A stretch of DNA of 64,000 bases from NCBI GenBank assembly GCA_002404015.1, contig DHIW01000010.1, positions 1 through 64,000 on the forward strand. Reading direction: 5' to 3'. The stretch is from Chloroflexi bacterium UBA4736. GTDB taxonomy: Bacteria > Chloroflexota > Dormibacteria > Dormibacterales > Dormibacteraceae. The number at the start of each line of letters is the position of its first letter. Positions within the stretch are counted from its first letter, which is position 1. The notes below the pieces were generated by a model. The model was not told where the DNA came from. It saw only the letters and a program-made list of their open reading frames with translations, and ran no database searches. Positions 15,799 to 24,109 of the stretch are shown piece by piece. A program made the position numbers and the translations under genes.

Positions 15799-16660
15799 TG
15801 ACGAGCACCACCAATAACCCCAATTGGGGCGCGGGAGCAAGTGCCACCACGCCTGCTCCTCTGCTCCAGGTCGCCAGCGCGCCGCCCTGGACCACCTTGA
15901 CGGCCCGGTCGCCGTGGGCGGCGACGAAGAGCTGCCCGCCTGCCTCCGCGACCTGGTCGGGGTCGCGAGCGACCGCCACCACCCGGGGTCGCAGGTCGTC
16001 GCCCATACGCAGGACGAGGCCCGGATCCTGGTCCTCCTGGCCGCCCTCCGCGGCCACCAGGAGATCGTCGGCGACGCCGGTGGCGAGCCAGAACGCATGC
16101 GCGTGCGCGGGCAGCGCCACCCGGGCCCCGTCGGAGACCCGGACCAGGGCGCCCCCGTTGTAGTCGGCCGTCCAGAGGCCGCCGGGACCGGCCGCCAGGG
16201 CGAAGCCCGGGGCGGCAGGCAGGGCGTGGCCGGCGAGGTCCCAGACCGTTCCGTCGGCGCAGGCCACCTGGCCCGCACCGGCCAGCTCGCCGGGACCCTT
16301 GCCCACCGTGTAGCGCTTGAGGACCTGCCCCGAGCCGGCGTCGAGCTCGGCCACCATGCCGTCGGCATACAGGCTCGTGAGCAGATGCCCTCCGCTGAGC
16401 AGAAGCGGCCCCGGCCGGCCGCCGACCTGGGTCTTCCAGAGCACCCGGGGGCGATCTAGCGCGACGGCGTACACGTCGCCAGGGGCGTTGTCGGACACGT
16501 AGGCAACGTTGGCGGTCTCGTCCACCACGACCGCCAGCGGGTCCTGTCCGAAGCTCAGCCGGGCGCGCTCCGAGCCGTCGGCCAGCGACAGCAGCAGCAG
16601 CCCAGCGGAAGGCGGCGAAGCCTGCGGACGGCTGGGCGCCGCCGAGCCGCAGGCGAGCAC
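15785..16660 (-). CDS. beta-propeller-like lipoprotein
   Basis: About 291 residues. Repeated short blocks such as NVAYVSDNAPGDVYAVALD and GGLWTADYNGGALVRVSDG are typical of YncE/SMP-30-like beta-propeller blades. The frame reads LAGALLVLAC before GSAAP, a lipobox with its acylated Cys, so the protein should be a membrane-anchored lipoprotein. The only standard start, GTG 16660, leaves just two residues before the Cys. The open frame continues upstream (TRHPLAAPALAGALL) without ATG, GTG or TTG, so the true start is unresolved and may be non-standard. A substrate-sensing or scaffold role is only a guess. Confidence 0.65.
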   Translation of the reverse strand: MLACGSAAPSRPQASPPSAGLLLLSLADGSERARLSFGQDPLAVVVDETANVAYVSDNAPGDVYAVALDRPRVLWKTQVGGRPGPLLLSGGHLLTSLYADGMVAELDAGSGQVLKRYTVGKGPGELAGAGQVACADGTVWDLAGHALPAAPGFALAAGPGGLWTADYNGGALVRVSDGARVALPAHAHAFWLATGVADDLLVAAEGGQEDQDPGLVLRMGDDLRPRVVAVARDPDQVAEAGGQLFVAAHGDRAVKVVQGGALATWSRGAGVVALAPAPQLGLLVVLVNARE

Positions 16661-16689
16661 CAGCAGGGCGCCGGCCAGCGCCGGAGCCG

Positions 16690-18021
16690 CTAGCGGATGA
16701 CGCGTAGGACGGGGTCCGTGGCGAGCTCGAAGGCCACGGCCACCGGCTTCAGGTGCATCTTGCGGAGCCGGTGCTGGGCGGCGCCCTTATAGATTGCCGC
16801 GCGCAGCTTGAACTCCGAGAAGTCGGTGTTGAACAGCAGCCGGTTGTGACGCACCTTGTGCCACTCGCCGTGCTGCCGGATGTCCTCCACCTTGGCGAAG
16901 AACTTGGTGCCCGGCAGCGGGTAGGCGATCGTGTAGCTCACGTAGTCCAGGGGCAGGCGGGACGAGAAGCGGATGGTCCGCAGCAGGCTTTCCGTGGTCT
17001 CTCCAAGGTAGCCGACCATGAAGAAGCCGGCGGCCTTGATCCCCGCCCTGACGCAGGCCTCGACCGTCTCCTCGGCCTGCTGCGGGGTGATCCCCTTCGA
17101 CATCTGCTTGAGCACGCCCTCGTCGCCCGACTCGATGCCGAAGAAGATGCGCTTGCACCCGGCCCGGCGCATCTGGCTGAAGAGGTCGTAGTCCACGTGG
17201 GTGACCCGGGAGAGGCACTCCCAGGTGAGGGGCACCTGGGCAGCCTCGATGTCGGCAGCCAGCTCGAGCGTTCGCTTGTAGTTGAGCGTGAAGAGGTCGT
17301 CCGACATCCAGACGTGGTCGTACCCCAGGTCTGCGATCTCGCGCATCTCGGCCACCACCGACTCCGATCCGCGCGCCTTGAACAGGTTGCCGAACACCGC
17401 CTTGTGGCAGAACTCGCAGCTGAACGGGCAGCCGCGCGTGCTCATCAGCGGGGTGGTGGCGTCCTTCCAGTGCCGGCGCCAGTACTGGATGTACTGGCGG
17501 TTGGGGAGGTCGCGCCGGTACGGCAGCGGCAGCGAGTCGAGGTCGCGGTTGCGCTCCCGCGGGGCCGTCCGGACAAGCTCGCCGCCGCGCTTGAAGACCA
17601 GGCCGGCGACCTCCTCGAAGCGGCGGTCGCCGAGGTGGGCCATCACCTCCAGGATGGTCTCCTCCCCCTCGCCGATCGCGACCAGGTCGAAGCGGTCCAC
17701 GAACTCGTCGGGGTCACCGGAGGGATAGGGGCCGCCCGCGATGGTGAGGGCCTTCCCTCTCACCTGCTCCGCCAGCGAGAAGGCCTCGTCCTGCATGGTG
17801 ATCATGCAGTAGACGCCGATCACGGACGGCTTCAGGCGGTCGATCTGGTCCAGCACCTCGTGCCGCTCGAGGAAGGTGTGGTCGATGTGGCGGACGCTGT
17901 AACCGGCCTCCCGGAGAACCGCGCTGAGATACATCAGGCCGAGCGAGGGCATGATCCAGTGGCGGCCCCGGCGGGGCGCCCGCTGCGGGTATACGAGGAC
18001 GACGTCCACATGCTCTGTCAT
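16690..18021 (-). CDS. radical SAM enzyme with N-terminal B12-binding-like domain
   Basis: 443 residues. Residues ~1-150 form a Rossmann-type cobalamin-binding-like domain (PSLGLMYLSAVLREAGY, then GGPYPSGDP and GEGEETI); the classical DxHxxG cobalamin motif is not obvious. The radical SAM cluster motif CxxxCxxC is at C198, C202 and C205 (RGCPFSCEFC). The family performs methylations and C-C bond chemistry on lipids, hopanoids and natural products. ATG 18021 overlaps the TGA of the glycosyltransferase gene (ATGA), so the two are coupled. The substrate is probably the lipid or glycan made by that operon, an inference from position only. Confidence 0.85.
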   Translation of the reverse strand: MTEHVDVVLVYPQRAPRRGRHWIMPSLGLMYLSAVLREAGYSVRHIDHTFLERHEVLDQIDRLKPSVIGVYCMITMQDEAFSLAEQVRGKALTIAGGPYPSGDPDEFVDRFDLVAIGEGEETILEVMAHLGDRRFEEVAGLVFKRGGELVRTAPRERNRDLDSLPLPYRRDLPNRQYIQYWRRHWKDATTPLMSTRGCPFSCEFCHKAVFGNLFKARGSESVVAEMREIADLGYDHVWMSDDLFTLNYKRTLELAADIEAAQVPLTWECLSRVTHVDYDLFSQMRRAGCKRIFFGIESGDEGVLKQMSKGITPQQAEETVEACVRAGIKAAGFFMVGYLGETTESLLRTIRFSSRLPLDYVSYTIAYPLPGTKFFAKVEDIRQHGEWHKVRHNRLLFNTDFSEFKLRAAIYKGAAQHRLRKMHLKPVAVAFELATDPVLRVIR

Positions 18022-21000
18022 CGCGCCTTCATCACCTCCACCTGGTAGTCGGCGCCCGTGAAGCCGGGGCCGAAGCGGTACTCGAGGCCGGCAAAATCGA
18101 TCTCGGGCGGGCGCAGCTCGCGCTCCGCAACCATCTGGACGCCCGGCAGGGCCGGCTGCGACCATTCCAGGCCCAGGCTCTCCGAACGCAGGCGGGCCCA
18201 ATCGCCGGCGGCGGGCTGCCAGCTGCCGAAGGCCGGGCCGATCAGCTTCTGGGTGGGGTCCGCGAAGTCGGCGAACTGGGCCGACTGCTCGTTGAGCAGC
18301 ACCACCTCGGCGACGCCGGTCGCCAGCTCCAGCGCGCGGGCCGAGATCGCGACGTGGCCCTGGCTGATCCTATAGGTGACCTCGACCCGGCCCACACTGG
18401 GCACCGCTTCGAAGCCCGCGAAGCGGCCGGCGGTGTCGACCTCGCGCCGGTCCAGCTGGAACGTCTTCTTCCAGATCTCCTGGTCGCGCGTCGACGCATC
18501 GAGCGTGAGCGCCGAGCCGGGGTAGTACCAGGTGCTGCCGACCCGGACCAGGGGCACGCCGAAGCCCATGCCCCCGCCGGCCAGCTGGGCGCCGTTCTCC
18601 TCGAACGTGAGCCCCTTCTGGAGCGGGGCCGTCTTGCCGGCGGCCGGCTGGGCCGTAGGTCGCAGGCAAGCCACCAGGCCGTCCAGCAGCGGCGCCTGGT
18701 ACTCGGGCGGGTTGAGAGCGTAGGCGAACGTCGTCTTGCCCCCCGGCGCCCGGTAGGCCGCCTGGTCGCCGAGTGTCACGAACGGAGCGCCGGCGCGACC
18801 GGCGGCCAGGTCGGGAAAGACCTGGGTCGCCCGGTAGTAGTCGATGTTCTCGACGACCAGGCTGGTAACTCCGGCTTCCTGCAGCCAGGCCAGGGCCGCG
18901 TCCGGCTGGCGCGGCAGCGGCTGGGAGCCTGTGATCTCGGCCGGAGGTTTGTGGCTGGCGTAAGCGGCCACCGGCGAGTCCGTCAGGAGCCGCCCCGGCA
19001 CCCGCCCGGCCATCGTCCCGGCCGCGACCAGGCCCTGGTTGGCGGCCACGAAGCTCTGGAAAACGGGCAGGTAAGCGATCGCCAGCAGCCCGGCGGCGCC
19101 CGCCGCGACCAGCGTCAGGACGGCCTGGCGGCGGTCGAGGGCCGCGGCGGCGAGGACGGCGAGCGCCGGCAGGGCGGGGTAGAGATAGCGGTGGCTGCCG
19201 GTGTACACGCCCAGGCCGACCAGGGCCACCACGGCGGCCAGGTAGCCGAGGGCCGGCACGTGGAACGCGAGCAGGCGGAGCCGGCCGGCCGCCGAGCGCG
19301 CTTCGGCCACAAGGCCCAGCGGGGCCAGCGCCAGCAGGGGCAGACAGGCCAGCGCCAGGTACCAGCCGAAGCTGGCCAGCCTCGCCTCGGGACCGGCCGG
19401 GAGGCTTCCCCGCGCCGTCGCCGAGGTGACCTCGGCGGCCGCCCGGGCGACGGAGTGGGAGGCCGGCGCGAAGCCGAGTTGCAGCAGCAGCAGGACCGCC
19501 AGCGCTGGCACCAGCCACCGCGCGGACGGGCGCCGGAGGGGTCGCGCCGCCAGCGCCCGGCTGGCCAGCAGGCCGAAGACCGCGGCCAGTACCCAGAGCC
19601 AGGCCTTGGTGCCGGTCAGGCAGGCGGCCGCGACCAGGAAGCCGGCCAGGTAGAGGCGGCCCGAGACCGCCGCCAGGGCGGCGGCAGTGAGCTCGGCCAC
19701 CAGCAGCGGTTCCGCCACCACGGAGCCCGCGGTCAGGAGGAAGACGGGGTTGGTGGCGAGCAAAAAGACTGCCAGCCAGCCCCGGCGGGGTGAGCCGGCC
19801 AGGCGCTGGACGGCGGCCAGCGTGAGGACGGCCAGGAGCACGTTGGCGGCTTGCAGGGCCGCCAGGTTCCAGATCCCGAACAGGCGGAGGATCCCGGCAG
19901 CCAGCACGTGGTAGGCGGGCAGCCAGCTGTCCTCCATACCGAACAGAGGATCGTGAAGATGGCCGGTGGCAGCCAGCGTGGCCGCGATCAGCCAGTGGTG
20001 GTAGGAGTCCTCGAAGGGGTTGCCGAGGGCAGCCACGGCGCCTATCAAGAGCCCGGCCGAGCCCAGCAGAAGGGCCGCCGGGGTGGCCCGACGCAGGCGG
20101 GTCAGGGCGCCCGCCCCCAGCCTTCGCAGCGTCACCACCTGGAGGGCTTGGGCGGCGGTCAGGCCGGCCCAGGTCAGGAGTCCGGCCGCCAGCAGGGCCG
20201 CGTACAGAGCGACCACCCAGACGCCGAGGCTCAGCGCGACCGCCGACATCAGCAGGGCCACACAGGCCAGGCCGCCCTCGGCGAGGGCGGCGGCGTCAGC
20301 GGCGCGCACGTAAGCCGTGTCGCGCCACTCCTGGCCACGCGATTCAATCCGGTACTTGGGCGTGCGCAGGAACTCGCCGCCCGGCCGCAGAGCTCGGAAG
20401 AAGGCGACCATGGCCGTCAGCGACATGCCCGCGCCCAGCAGCTGCAGCGCGATCGCGGGCAGAAAGCGCCACCAGGGCCTGCCCCGCCTGACCTGGCCGA
20501 CCATGAAACCGACCCAGGGCGCCAGGCTAGTCAGGTTCAGGGCCAGGCCGACCCAGCTCCAGGCGACAAGCGGGTCGCGGTGGGCCGCCGCCCAGACCAA
20601 CACCGGGTAGCAGCCGAACTGGATCAGCATCAGGGGCCCGGCGGAGTAGGCCAGCAGGTGCATGAGGCCCTGCCACTTGACGCCGGGGCGCTGGTCGCTG
20701 CGCAGCAGCGGCCAGGCCAGTCGGAAGGTGGCCTGGAAGCTGCCCGTGGCCCAGCGCGACTGCTGCCGGCGGTAGGCGTTGATGTCCACAGGCAGCTCTT
20801 CGGGAACCTCGAGGCCCTCGCGGTAGACCGCCCGCCAGCCGCGCAGCTGGGCCCGATAGCTGAGGTCGAGGTCCTCGGTCAGGGTGGCCGCGCTCCAGCC
20901 GCCCGCGTCGTCGATGGCTGTGCGCCGCCAGACGCCCGCCGTGCCCGTGAAGTTCGTGAACAGGCCGGACCCGGCGCGGACCGCGTGCTCGACGAAAAAG

Positions 21001-21569
21001 TGGTAGTCGAGCCCGATCGCCTGCACCCGGGTGAACCACGAGTAGTCCTCGTTGAGGTGCCCCCAGCGCGCCTGTACGAATCCGGTGCGGGGCGCCTCGA
21101 ACGCGTCCATCAGGCCCCTCAGGAAGCCCGCCGGCGGCACGAAGTCGGCGTCGAGTACGGCCAGAAAAGGGGCGTCAGTCAGCGTCAGACCGTGGGCCAG
21201 CGCGCCCGCCTTATAGCCGGTCCGAGAAGCCCGCCGGACGTGGCTGATGGCAACTCCGCGGCGCCGCCAGCGCTCGATGACCGCGCGGGCGATGTCAGCG
21301 GTGGCGTCGTCCGAGTCGTCGAGCACCTGGATCTCGAGCCGGTCCCGCGGCCAGTCGAGCGCACAGGCGGCGTTCAGCACCCGCTCCACCACGTAGCGCT
21401 CGTTGTAGACCGGGATCTGGACGCAGACCCGCGGCTCGCTGGTCAGCGGACCGGGCGGCGGGGCCGGCGGCAGTCGCAAGGAGCGCCAGCTGAGGTAGAG
21501 CAGGTTCGTGCCGAACGTGAAGAGACACAGGCTGGTAGCGATCAGGACCGCAAGCGCCACGACGGTCAA
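18018..21569 (-). CDS. giant fusion: GT2 cellulose-synthase-like transferase plus polytopic GT-C-like domain
   Basis: About 1183 residues. After one membrane helix, a processive-type GT2 domain (~45-330) has DDSDD (84-88), DAD (130-132), TEDLD (231-235) and QQSRW (269-273), all needed for UDP-sugar transfer. Membrane helices of the GT2 transporter unit follow (~300-540). A second polytopic block (~560-900) resembles ArnT/PMT-type lipid-linked sugar transferases (EDSYHHWLIAA, FGMEDSWLPAYHVLA). The last ~280 residues are a soluble beta-rich region. These two enzyme types are usually separate proteins. TTG 21569 is chosen because GAGGG lies 5-10 nt before it; GTG 21560 is possible. The gene is coupled to the radical SAM gene. 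Confidence 0.8.
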   Translation of the reverse strand: MTVVALAVLIATSLCLFTFGTNLLYLSWRSLRLPPAPPPGPLTSEPRVCVQIPVYNERYVVERVLNAACALDWPRDRLEIQVLDDSDDATADIARAVIERWRRRGVAISHVRRASRTGYKAGALAHGLTLTDAPFLAVLDADFVPPAGFLRGLMDAFEAPRTGFVQARWGHLNEDYSWFTRVQAIGLDYHFFVEHAVRAGSGLFTNFTGTAGVWRRTAIDDAGGWSAATLTEDLDLSYRAQLRGWRAVYREGLEVPEELPVDINAYRRQQSRWATGSFQATFRLAWPLLRSDQRPGVKWQGLMHLLAYSAGPLMLIQFGCYPVLVWAAAHRDPLVAWSWVGLALNLTSLAPWVGFMVGQVRRGRPWWRFLPAIALQLLGAGMSLTAMVAFFRALRPGGEFLRTPKYRIESRGQEWRDTAYVRAADAAALAEGGLACVALLMSAVALSLGVWVVALYAALLAAGLLTWAGLTAAQALQVVTLRRLGAGALTRLRRATPAALLLGSAGLLIGAVAALGNPFEDSYHHWLIAATLAATGHLHDPLFGMEDSWLPAYHVLAAGILRLFGIWNLAALQAANVLLAVLTLAAVQRLAGSPRRGWLAVFLLATNPVFLLTAGSVVAEPLLVAELTAAALAAVSGRLYLAGFLVAAACLTGTKAWLWVLAAVFGLLASRALAARPLRRPSARWLVPALAVLLLLQLGFAPASHSVARAAAEVTSATARGSLPAGPEARLASFGWYLALACLPLLALAPLGLVAEARSAAGRLRLLAFHVPALGYLAAVVALVGLGVYTGSHRYLYPALPALAVLAAAALDRRQAVLTLVAAGAAGLLAIAYLPVFQSFVAANQGLVAAGTMAGRVPGRLLTDSPVAAYASHKPPAEITGSQPLPRQPDAALAWLQEAGVTSLVVENIDYYRATQVFPDLAAGRAGAPFVTLGDQAAYRAPGGKTTFAYALNPPEYQAPLLDGLVACLRPTAQPAAGKTAPLQKGLTFEENGAQLAGGGMGFGVPLVRVGSTWYYPGSALTLDASTRDQEIWKKTFQLDRREVDTAGRFAGFEAVPSVGRVEVTYRISQGHVAISARALELATGVAEVVLLNEQSAQFADFADPTQKLIGPAFGSWQPAAGDWARLRSESLGLEWSQPALPGVQMVAERELRPPEIDFAGLEYRFGPGFTGADYQVEVMKAR

Positions 21570-21579
21570 GGGGCGTCCC

Positions 21580-22482
21580 TCATCGCCCGGGAAAGAGGTT
21601 GTAGGGCCGCATGGTCTCGCGCACGAAAGCCACCCTTGCCAGGGCGTCGGGGCGGCGCCGCCGGGTCCACTGCATGTAGCGCCAGGCGGCCCGCCCGGCG
21701 ACCTCGGCGGGCCGGTCGAGCAGGGCTGGGAAGAGCGCCGCGGGCAGCGCCCGGGCTGGCTGGACGAGGTCGGCGAGCGGGCGCGTCGCCAGCTGGGGGA
21801 AGTGGCCGGCCAGGCCGGGGTTGGCCGCAACCAGGTCGCCCAGGAAGCGCGAGCCATACACGGGCTGCGACTGCAGCAGCTCGAAGGCCATGTCCTCGTC
21901 CTGGCGCTCGAGCGGGAAGCACTGGCCACGCTCGAGTATCAGGTTGGCGGTCATCAGCCGGGGCGCCAGCGGTCGCCGGCTGTGGGTGTCCACCGGCTTG
22001 GCGCGGTGGCCGAGGGCGTGCAGGAAGCCGAGCGCGTTGAGGGCCACGTAGGCGAGGTGGCGGTGGCCGTCCTCGACGACCAGGTTGAGGTCCACGTCGT
22101 CGGAGGCGCGGAACCCGCCCGAGGCCAGCGAGCCGGCGATGGCCACACTGATGACGAAGGGCAGGGCGGCCAGGCGGGCCGCGAAGCGGAGCGTCATCGG
22201 AGCGTAGATGGAAGCGGCCGCCTGGTGCTCGCGGGCGCGGGCGGCGATCTCGGCCGCTCGCCGGCTGCCTCTGGCGTCGACCACCAGGCCCTGCGCGAGG
22301 CCGAGCTCGGCCCGACCGGCGACGGCCTCCAGCACCTCGCGCTCGGGGAGCCGGCCGCCCAGGCAGAGCTCGCCTAGCCGGGCGGGACTGGCCGCGTAAC
22401 CGCGCCGGCCCAGCAGGGCCACCGTGCGCCGGACGCGCTCAGGGGCGTCCGCGCCCAGCGCCGGAGGCGCGGGGATCAACAC
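21580..22482 (-). CDS. nucleotidyltransferase-fold protein
   Basis: 300 residues. The central block AGSLASGGFRASDDVDLNLVV has the GS...D-x-D pattern of the pol-beta nucleotidyltransferase superfamily, with the catalytic Asp pair in DDVDL. The flanking regions are helical and Arg/Ala-rich. Such proteins transfer nucleotides to small molecules or proteins, and some are inactive. It starts the operon with the fused glycosyltransferase, 11 bp upstream of that gene's start, which suggests a role in activating or controlling the same pathway. The start is GTG 22482. Confidence 0.68.
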   Translation of the reverse strand: MLIPAPPALGADAPERVRRTVALLGRRGYAASPARLGELCLGGRLPEREVLEAVAGRAELGLAQGLVVDARGSRRAAEIAARAREHQAAASIYAPMTLRFAARLAALPFVISVAIAGSLASGGFRASDDVDLNLVVEDGHRHLAYVALNALGFLHALGHRAKPVDTHSRRPLAPRLMTANLILERGQCFPLERQDEDMAFELLQSQPVYGSRFLGDLVAANPGLAGHFPQLATRPLADLVQPARALPAALFPALLDRPAEVAGRAAWRYMQWTRRRRPDALARVAFVRETMRPYNLFPGR

Positions 22483-22590
22483 GCTTTGGGATACGCCTTC
22501 GAGTTACCCGTCAGCACCATTCCGAGGCCGGGTCGGGCAGCTCGTCGCGCCCGCCGCCTGGCAGCGGCCGAACCTGGTATCCGAGCGGTC

Positions 22591-22815
22591 TCAGGCCTCG
22601 TCGATCCACTGCAGCGCCATCTCCTCGGTGCTCGTCCACACCTCCGGCCGGGCGCCTGGCGACGCGGTGTCGATCACCACCCTGCCCACGACCCGGAGCA
22701 ACGTGCGCGCCAGCGGAATTGCCGGCGGAGCGGCCACTTCGAGCTCGCCCAGCTCTCGGGAGAGCTCGAAGCAGAGCATGTTGATCCGCTCGGCGGCCCC
22801 GGGCTCGCCGCTCAT
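22591..22815 (-). CDS. 74-residue hypothetical protein coupled to pncA
   Basis: Small acidic/hydrophobic protein with no recognised domain. It reads ERINMLCFELSRELGELEVA, then a hydrophobic central strand and a final EEMALQWIDEA helix. ATG 22815 overlaps the TGA of the preceding nicotinamidase-like gene (ATGA), the best evidence that it is real. It lies 108 bp before the nucleotidyltransferase, so it could also be the promoter-proximal end of that operon. Function unknown. Confidence 0.5.
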   Translation of the reverse strand: MSGEPGAAERINMLCFELSRELGELEVAAPPAIPLARTLLRVVGRVVIDTASPGARPEVWTSTEEMALQWIDEA

Positions 22816-23399
22816 CCGACGACTTCGACGCCGGCTGCGGCCAGCTCCCGCCAGGTGCGCGCCTCGTCGCCGGGGTTGAGCTCGACGAAGCGCACTCCCT
22901 TGCGGAGGACGCTCACCGGCCAGCCCAGCTCGTGGCCGTCCTTGGCCGTCGCGCCGACGCAGTAGTCACCGGCCAAACCCAGCACGGCCAGGCTGCGGAT
23001 CCCGAGTGCGCGCAGGCGGGCCCCGAGGACTGTCTCCGCCGCCTCGCCCGACACCGGGTCGCGCACGCAGAAGCCGGAGTAGCCGTCCTCACCCTTGGCG
23101 CCCTTGCGAACCACCTCGCCCATGACCTTGAGGTCGGGGTGGAACTGGGCGCCCCAGGTCTCGCGCACACAGTGGACCGGCCATATGCCGCCGTCCCTCT
23201 GGAAGTGGGGAGTGTCCGGCGGATGCCAGTCCTGGGTGTAGAAGACCGGCGATCCAGCCGCCGCGGCGAGCTCGATCTCGCGGTTGGCGATCGGCACCAC
23301 CTGCTCACCCTCGCGGACGTAGAGCGAGCCCGTAGGGTCGGCGAAGTCGTTCTGAACGTCGACGACGATGAGCGCCGTGTCCGGACCGTAATCGATCAT
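22812..23399 (-). CDS. pncA: nicotinamidase/isochorismatase-family hydrolase
   Basis: 195 residues, typical PncA length. The catalytic triad is visible as D14 (VVDVQNDF), K99 and C147 (GLAGDYCV). The metal site is D57/H59 in TQDWHPPDTPHF with H65 and H76. It most likely deamidates nicotinamide to nicotinate in NAD salvage. ATG 23399 is preceded by AAGGAGT on the minus strand, so this gene uses a Shine-Dalgarno rather than a leaderless start. It is divergent from greA. Confidence 0.85.
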   Translation of the reverse strand: MIDYGPDTALIVVDVQNDFADPTGSLYVREGEQVVPIANREIELAAAAGSPVFYTQDWHPPDTPHFQRDGGIWPVHCVRETWGAQFHPDLKVMGEVVRKGAKGEDGYSGFCVRDPVSGEAAETVLGARLRALGIRSLAVLGLAGDYCVGATAKDGHELGWPVSVLRKGVRFVELNPGDEARTWRELAAAGVEVVG

Positions 23400-23478
23400 T
23401 CCCAGGACTCCTTGCAGGGGCCGCTCGCCGGCCGGGAGGGCTCGGATACGGGGTTATTATTGCGGCGGTGGTGGGGAC

Positions 23479-23943
23479 ATGGATCTGACGGAACCGGTTC
23501 TTCTAACGCCGGAGGGGCTGGAGAGGCTGAAAGGCGAGCTGGAGGATGCGCGCCAGCGCCGGATCGAGGCCGCGGAGCGCCTGAAGGAGGCGTTCCAGCC
23601 CGGCGACATCGAGGACAACCCGGAGTACGAGCAGGCCAAGGAGGAGGTGGCCCTGATCGACAGCCGGATCTACGAGCTCGAGGAGATGATCGGGCGAGCC
23701 CAGATCATCGAGGAGAAGCACGGCAGCATCGCCGAAGCGGGCTCCACGATCGAGGTCGAGGACGCCGACGGCCGGGTCGAGACGTACCACCTGGTCGGCG
23801 GGGTGGAGGCCGACCCGGCGACCGGCCGGATCTCGGTGGACTCACCCGTCGGGCGGGCCCTGGTCGGAAAGCGCAAGGGCGACAAGATCTCCGTCAGCGC
23901 CCCCTCCGGCACGTTTGAGCTGAAAGTCAAGGCGGTCCTCTAG
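23479..23943 (+). CDS. greA: transcription elongation factor GreA
   Basis: 154 residues, full length. The N-terminal coiled coil carries the tip acidic pair region (DIEDNPEYEQAKEE), and the C-terminal FKBP-like domain ends in SVSAPSGTFELKVKAV. GreA stimulates RNA polymerase to cleave backtracked transcripts. TATTAT at 23455-23460 lies 18 nt before the ATG and is a plausible -10. The TAG stop is the first base set of a 25-bp sequence repeated at 24085-24109. Confidence 0.93.
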   Translation: MDLTEPVLLTPEGLERLKGELEDARQRRIEAAERLKEAFQPGDIEDNPEYEQAKEEVALIDSRIYELEEMIGRAQIIEEKHGSIAEAGSTIEVEDADGRVETYHLVGGVEADPATGRISVDSPVGRALVGKRKGDKISVSAPSGTFELKVKAVL

Positions 23944-23963
23944 ACCAGCTTCAGGACCGGGGC
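23939..23963. repeat. 25-bp direct repeat, copy 1
   Basis: Identical to 24085-24109. It contains the greA stop and also repeats the last seven codons plus stop of the convergent LLM gene (APVLKLV on the minus strand). The copies bracket a 121-bp structured element. Confidence 0.85.
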
Positions 23964-24084
23964 GGCCGTAACGCCTGGCTCCGCCAGGCCGGATGAGTTG
24001 ACAAATCCAGGCGCGCTAAAACGTCGCATGGAACCAAAGGGAAAGGGGTCCCGTGGGGGGAACCGCCAGGTTACCTCCACGCCG
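23964..24084 (-). repeat. structured intergenic element, copy A
   Basis: Read on the minus strand it starts one base after the LLM stop. Its first hairpin pairs GTGG/CCAC (24053-24080) with an inner AACC-GCCA-GGTT, and its last hairpin is GCCTGGC-GGA-GCCAGGC (23989-23973). A similar element lies at 36087-36208 on the plus strand with the same order of hairpins and conserved blocks between them. It has no coding evidence. It may be a 3'-UTR RNA, a REP-like repeat or a mobile-element remnant. Confidence 0.6.
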
Positions 24085-24109
24085 TCTAGACCAGCTTCAG
24101 GACCGGGGC
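24085..24109. repeat. 25-bp direct repeat, copy 2
   Basis: Second copy of the sequence at 23939-23963. This is the in-place 3' end of the LLM oxidoreductase gene. The start-to-start distance is 146 bp. Confidence 0.85.
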
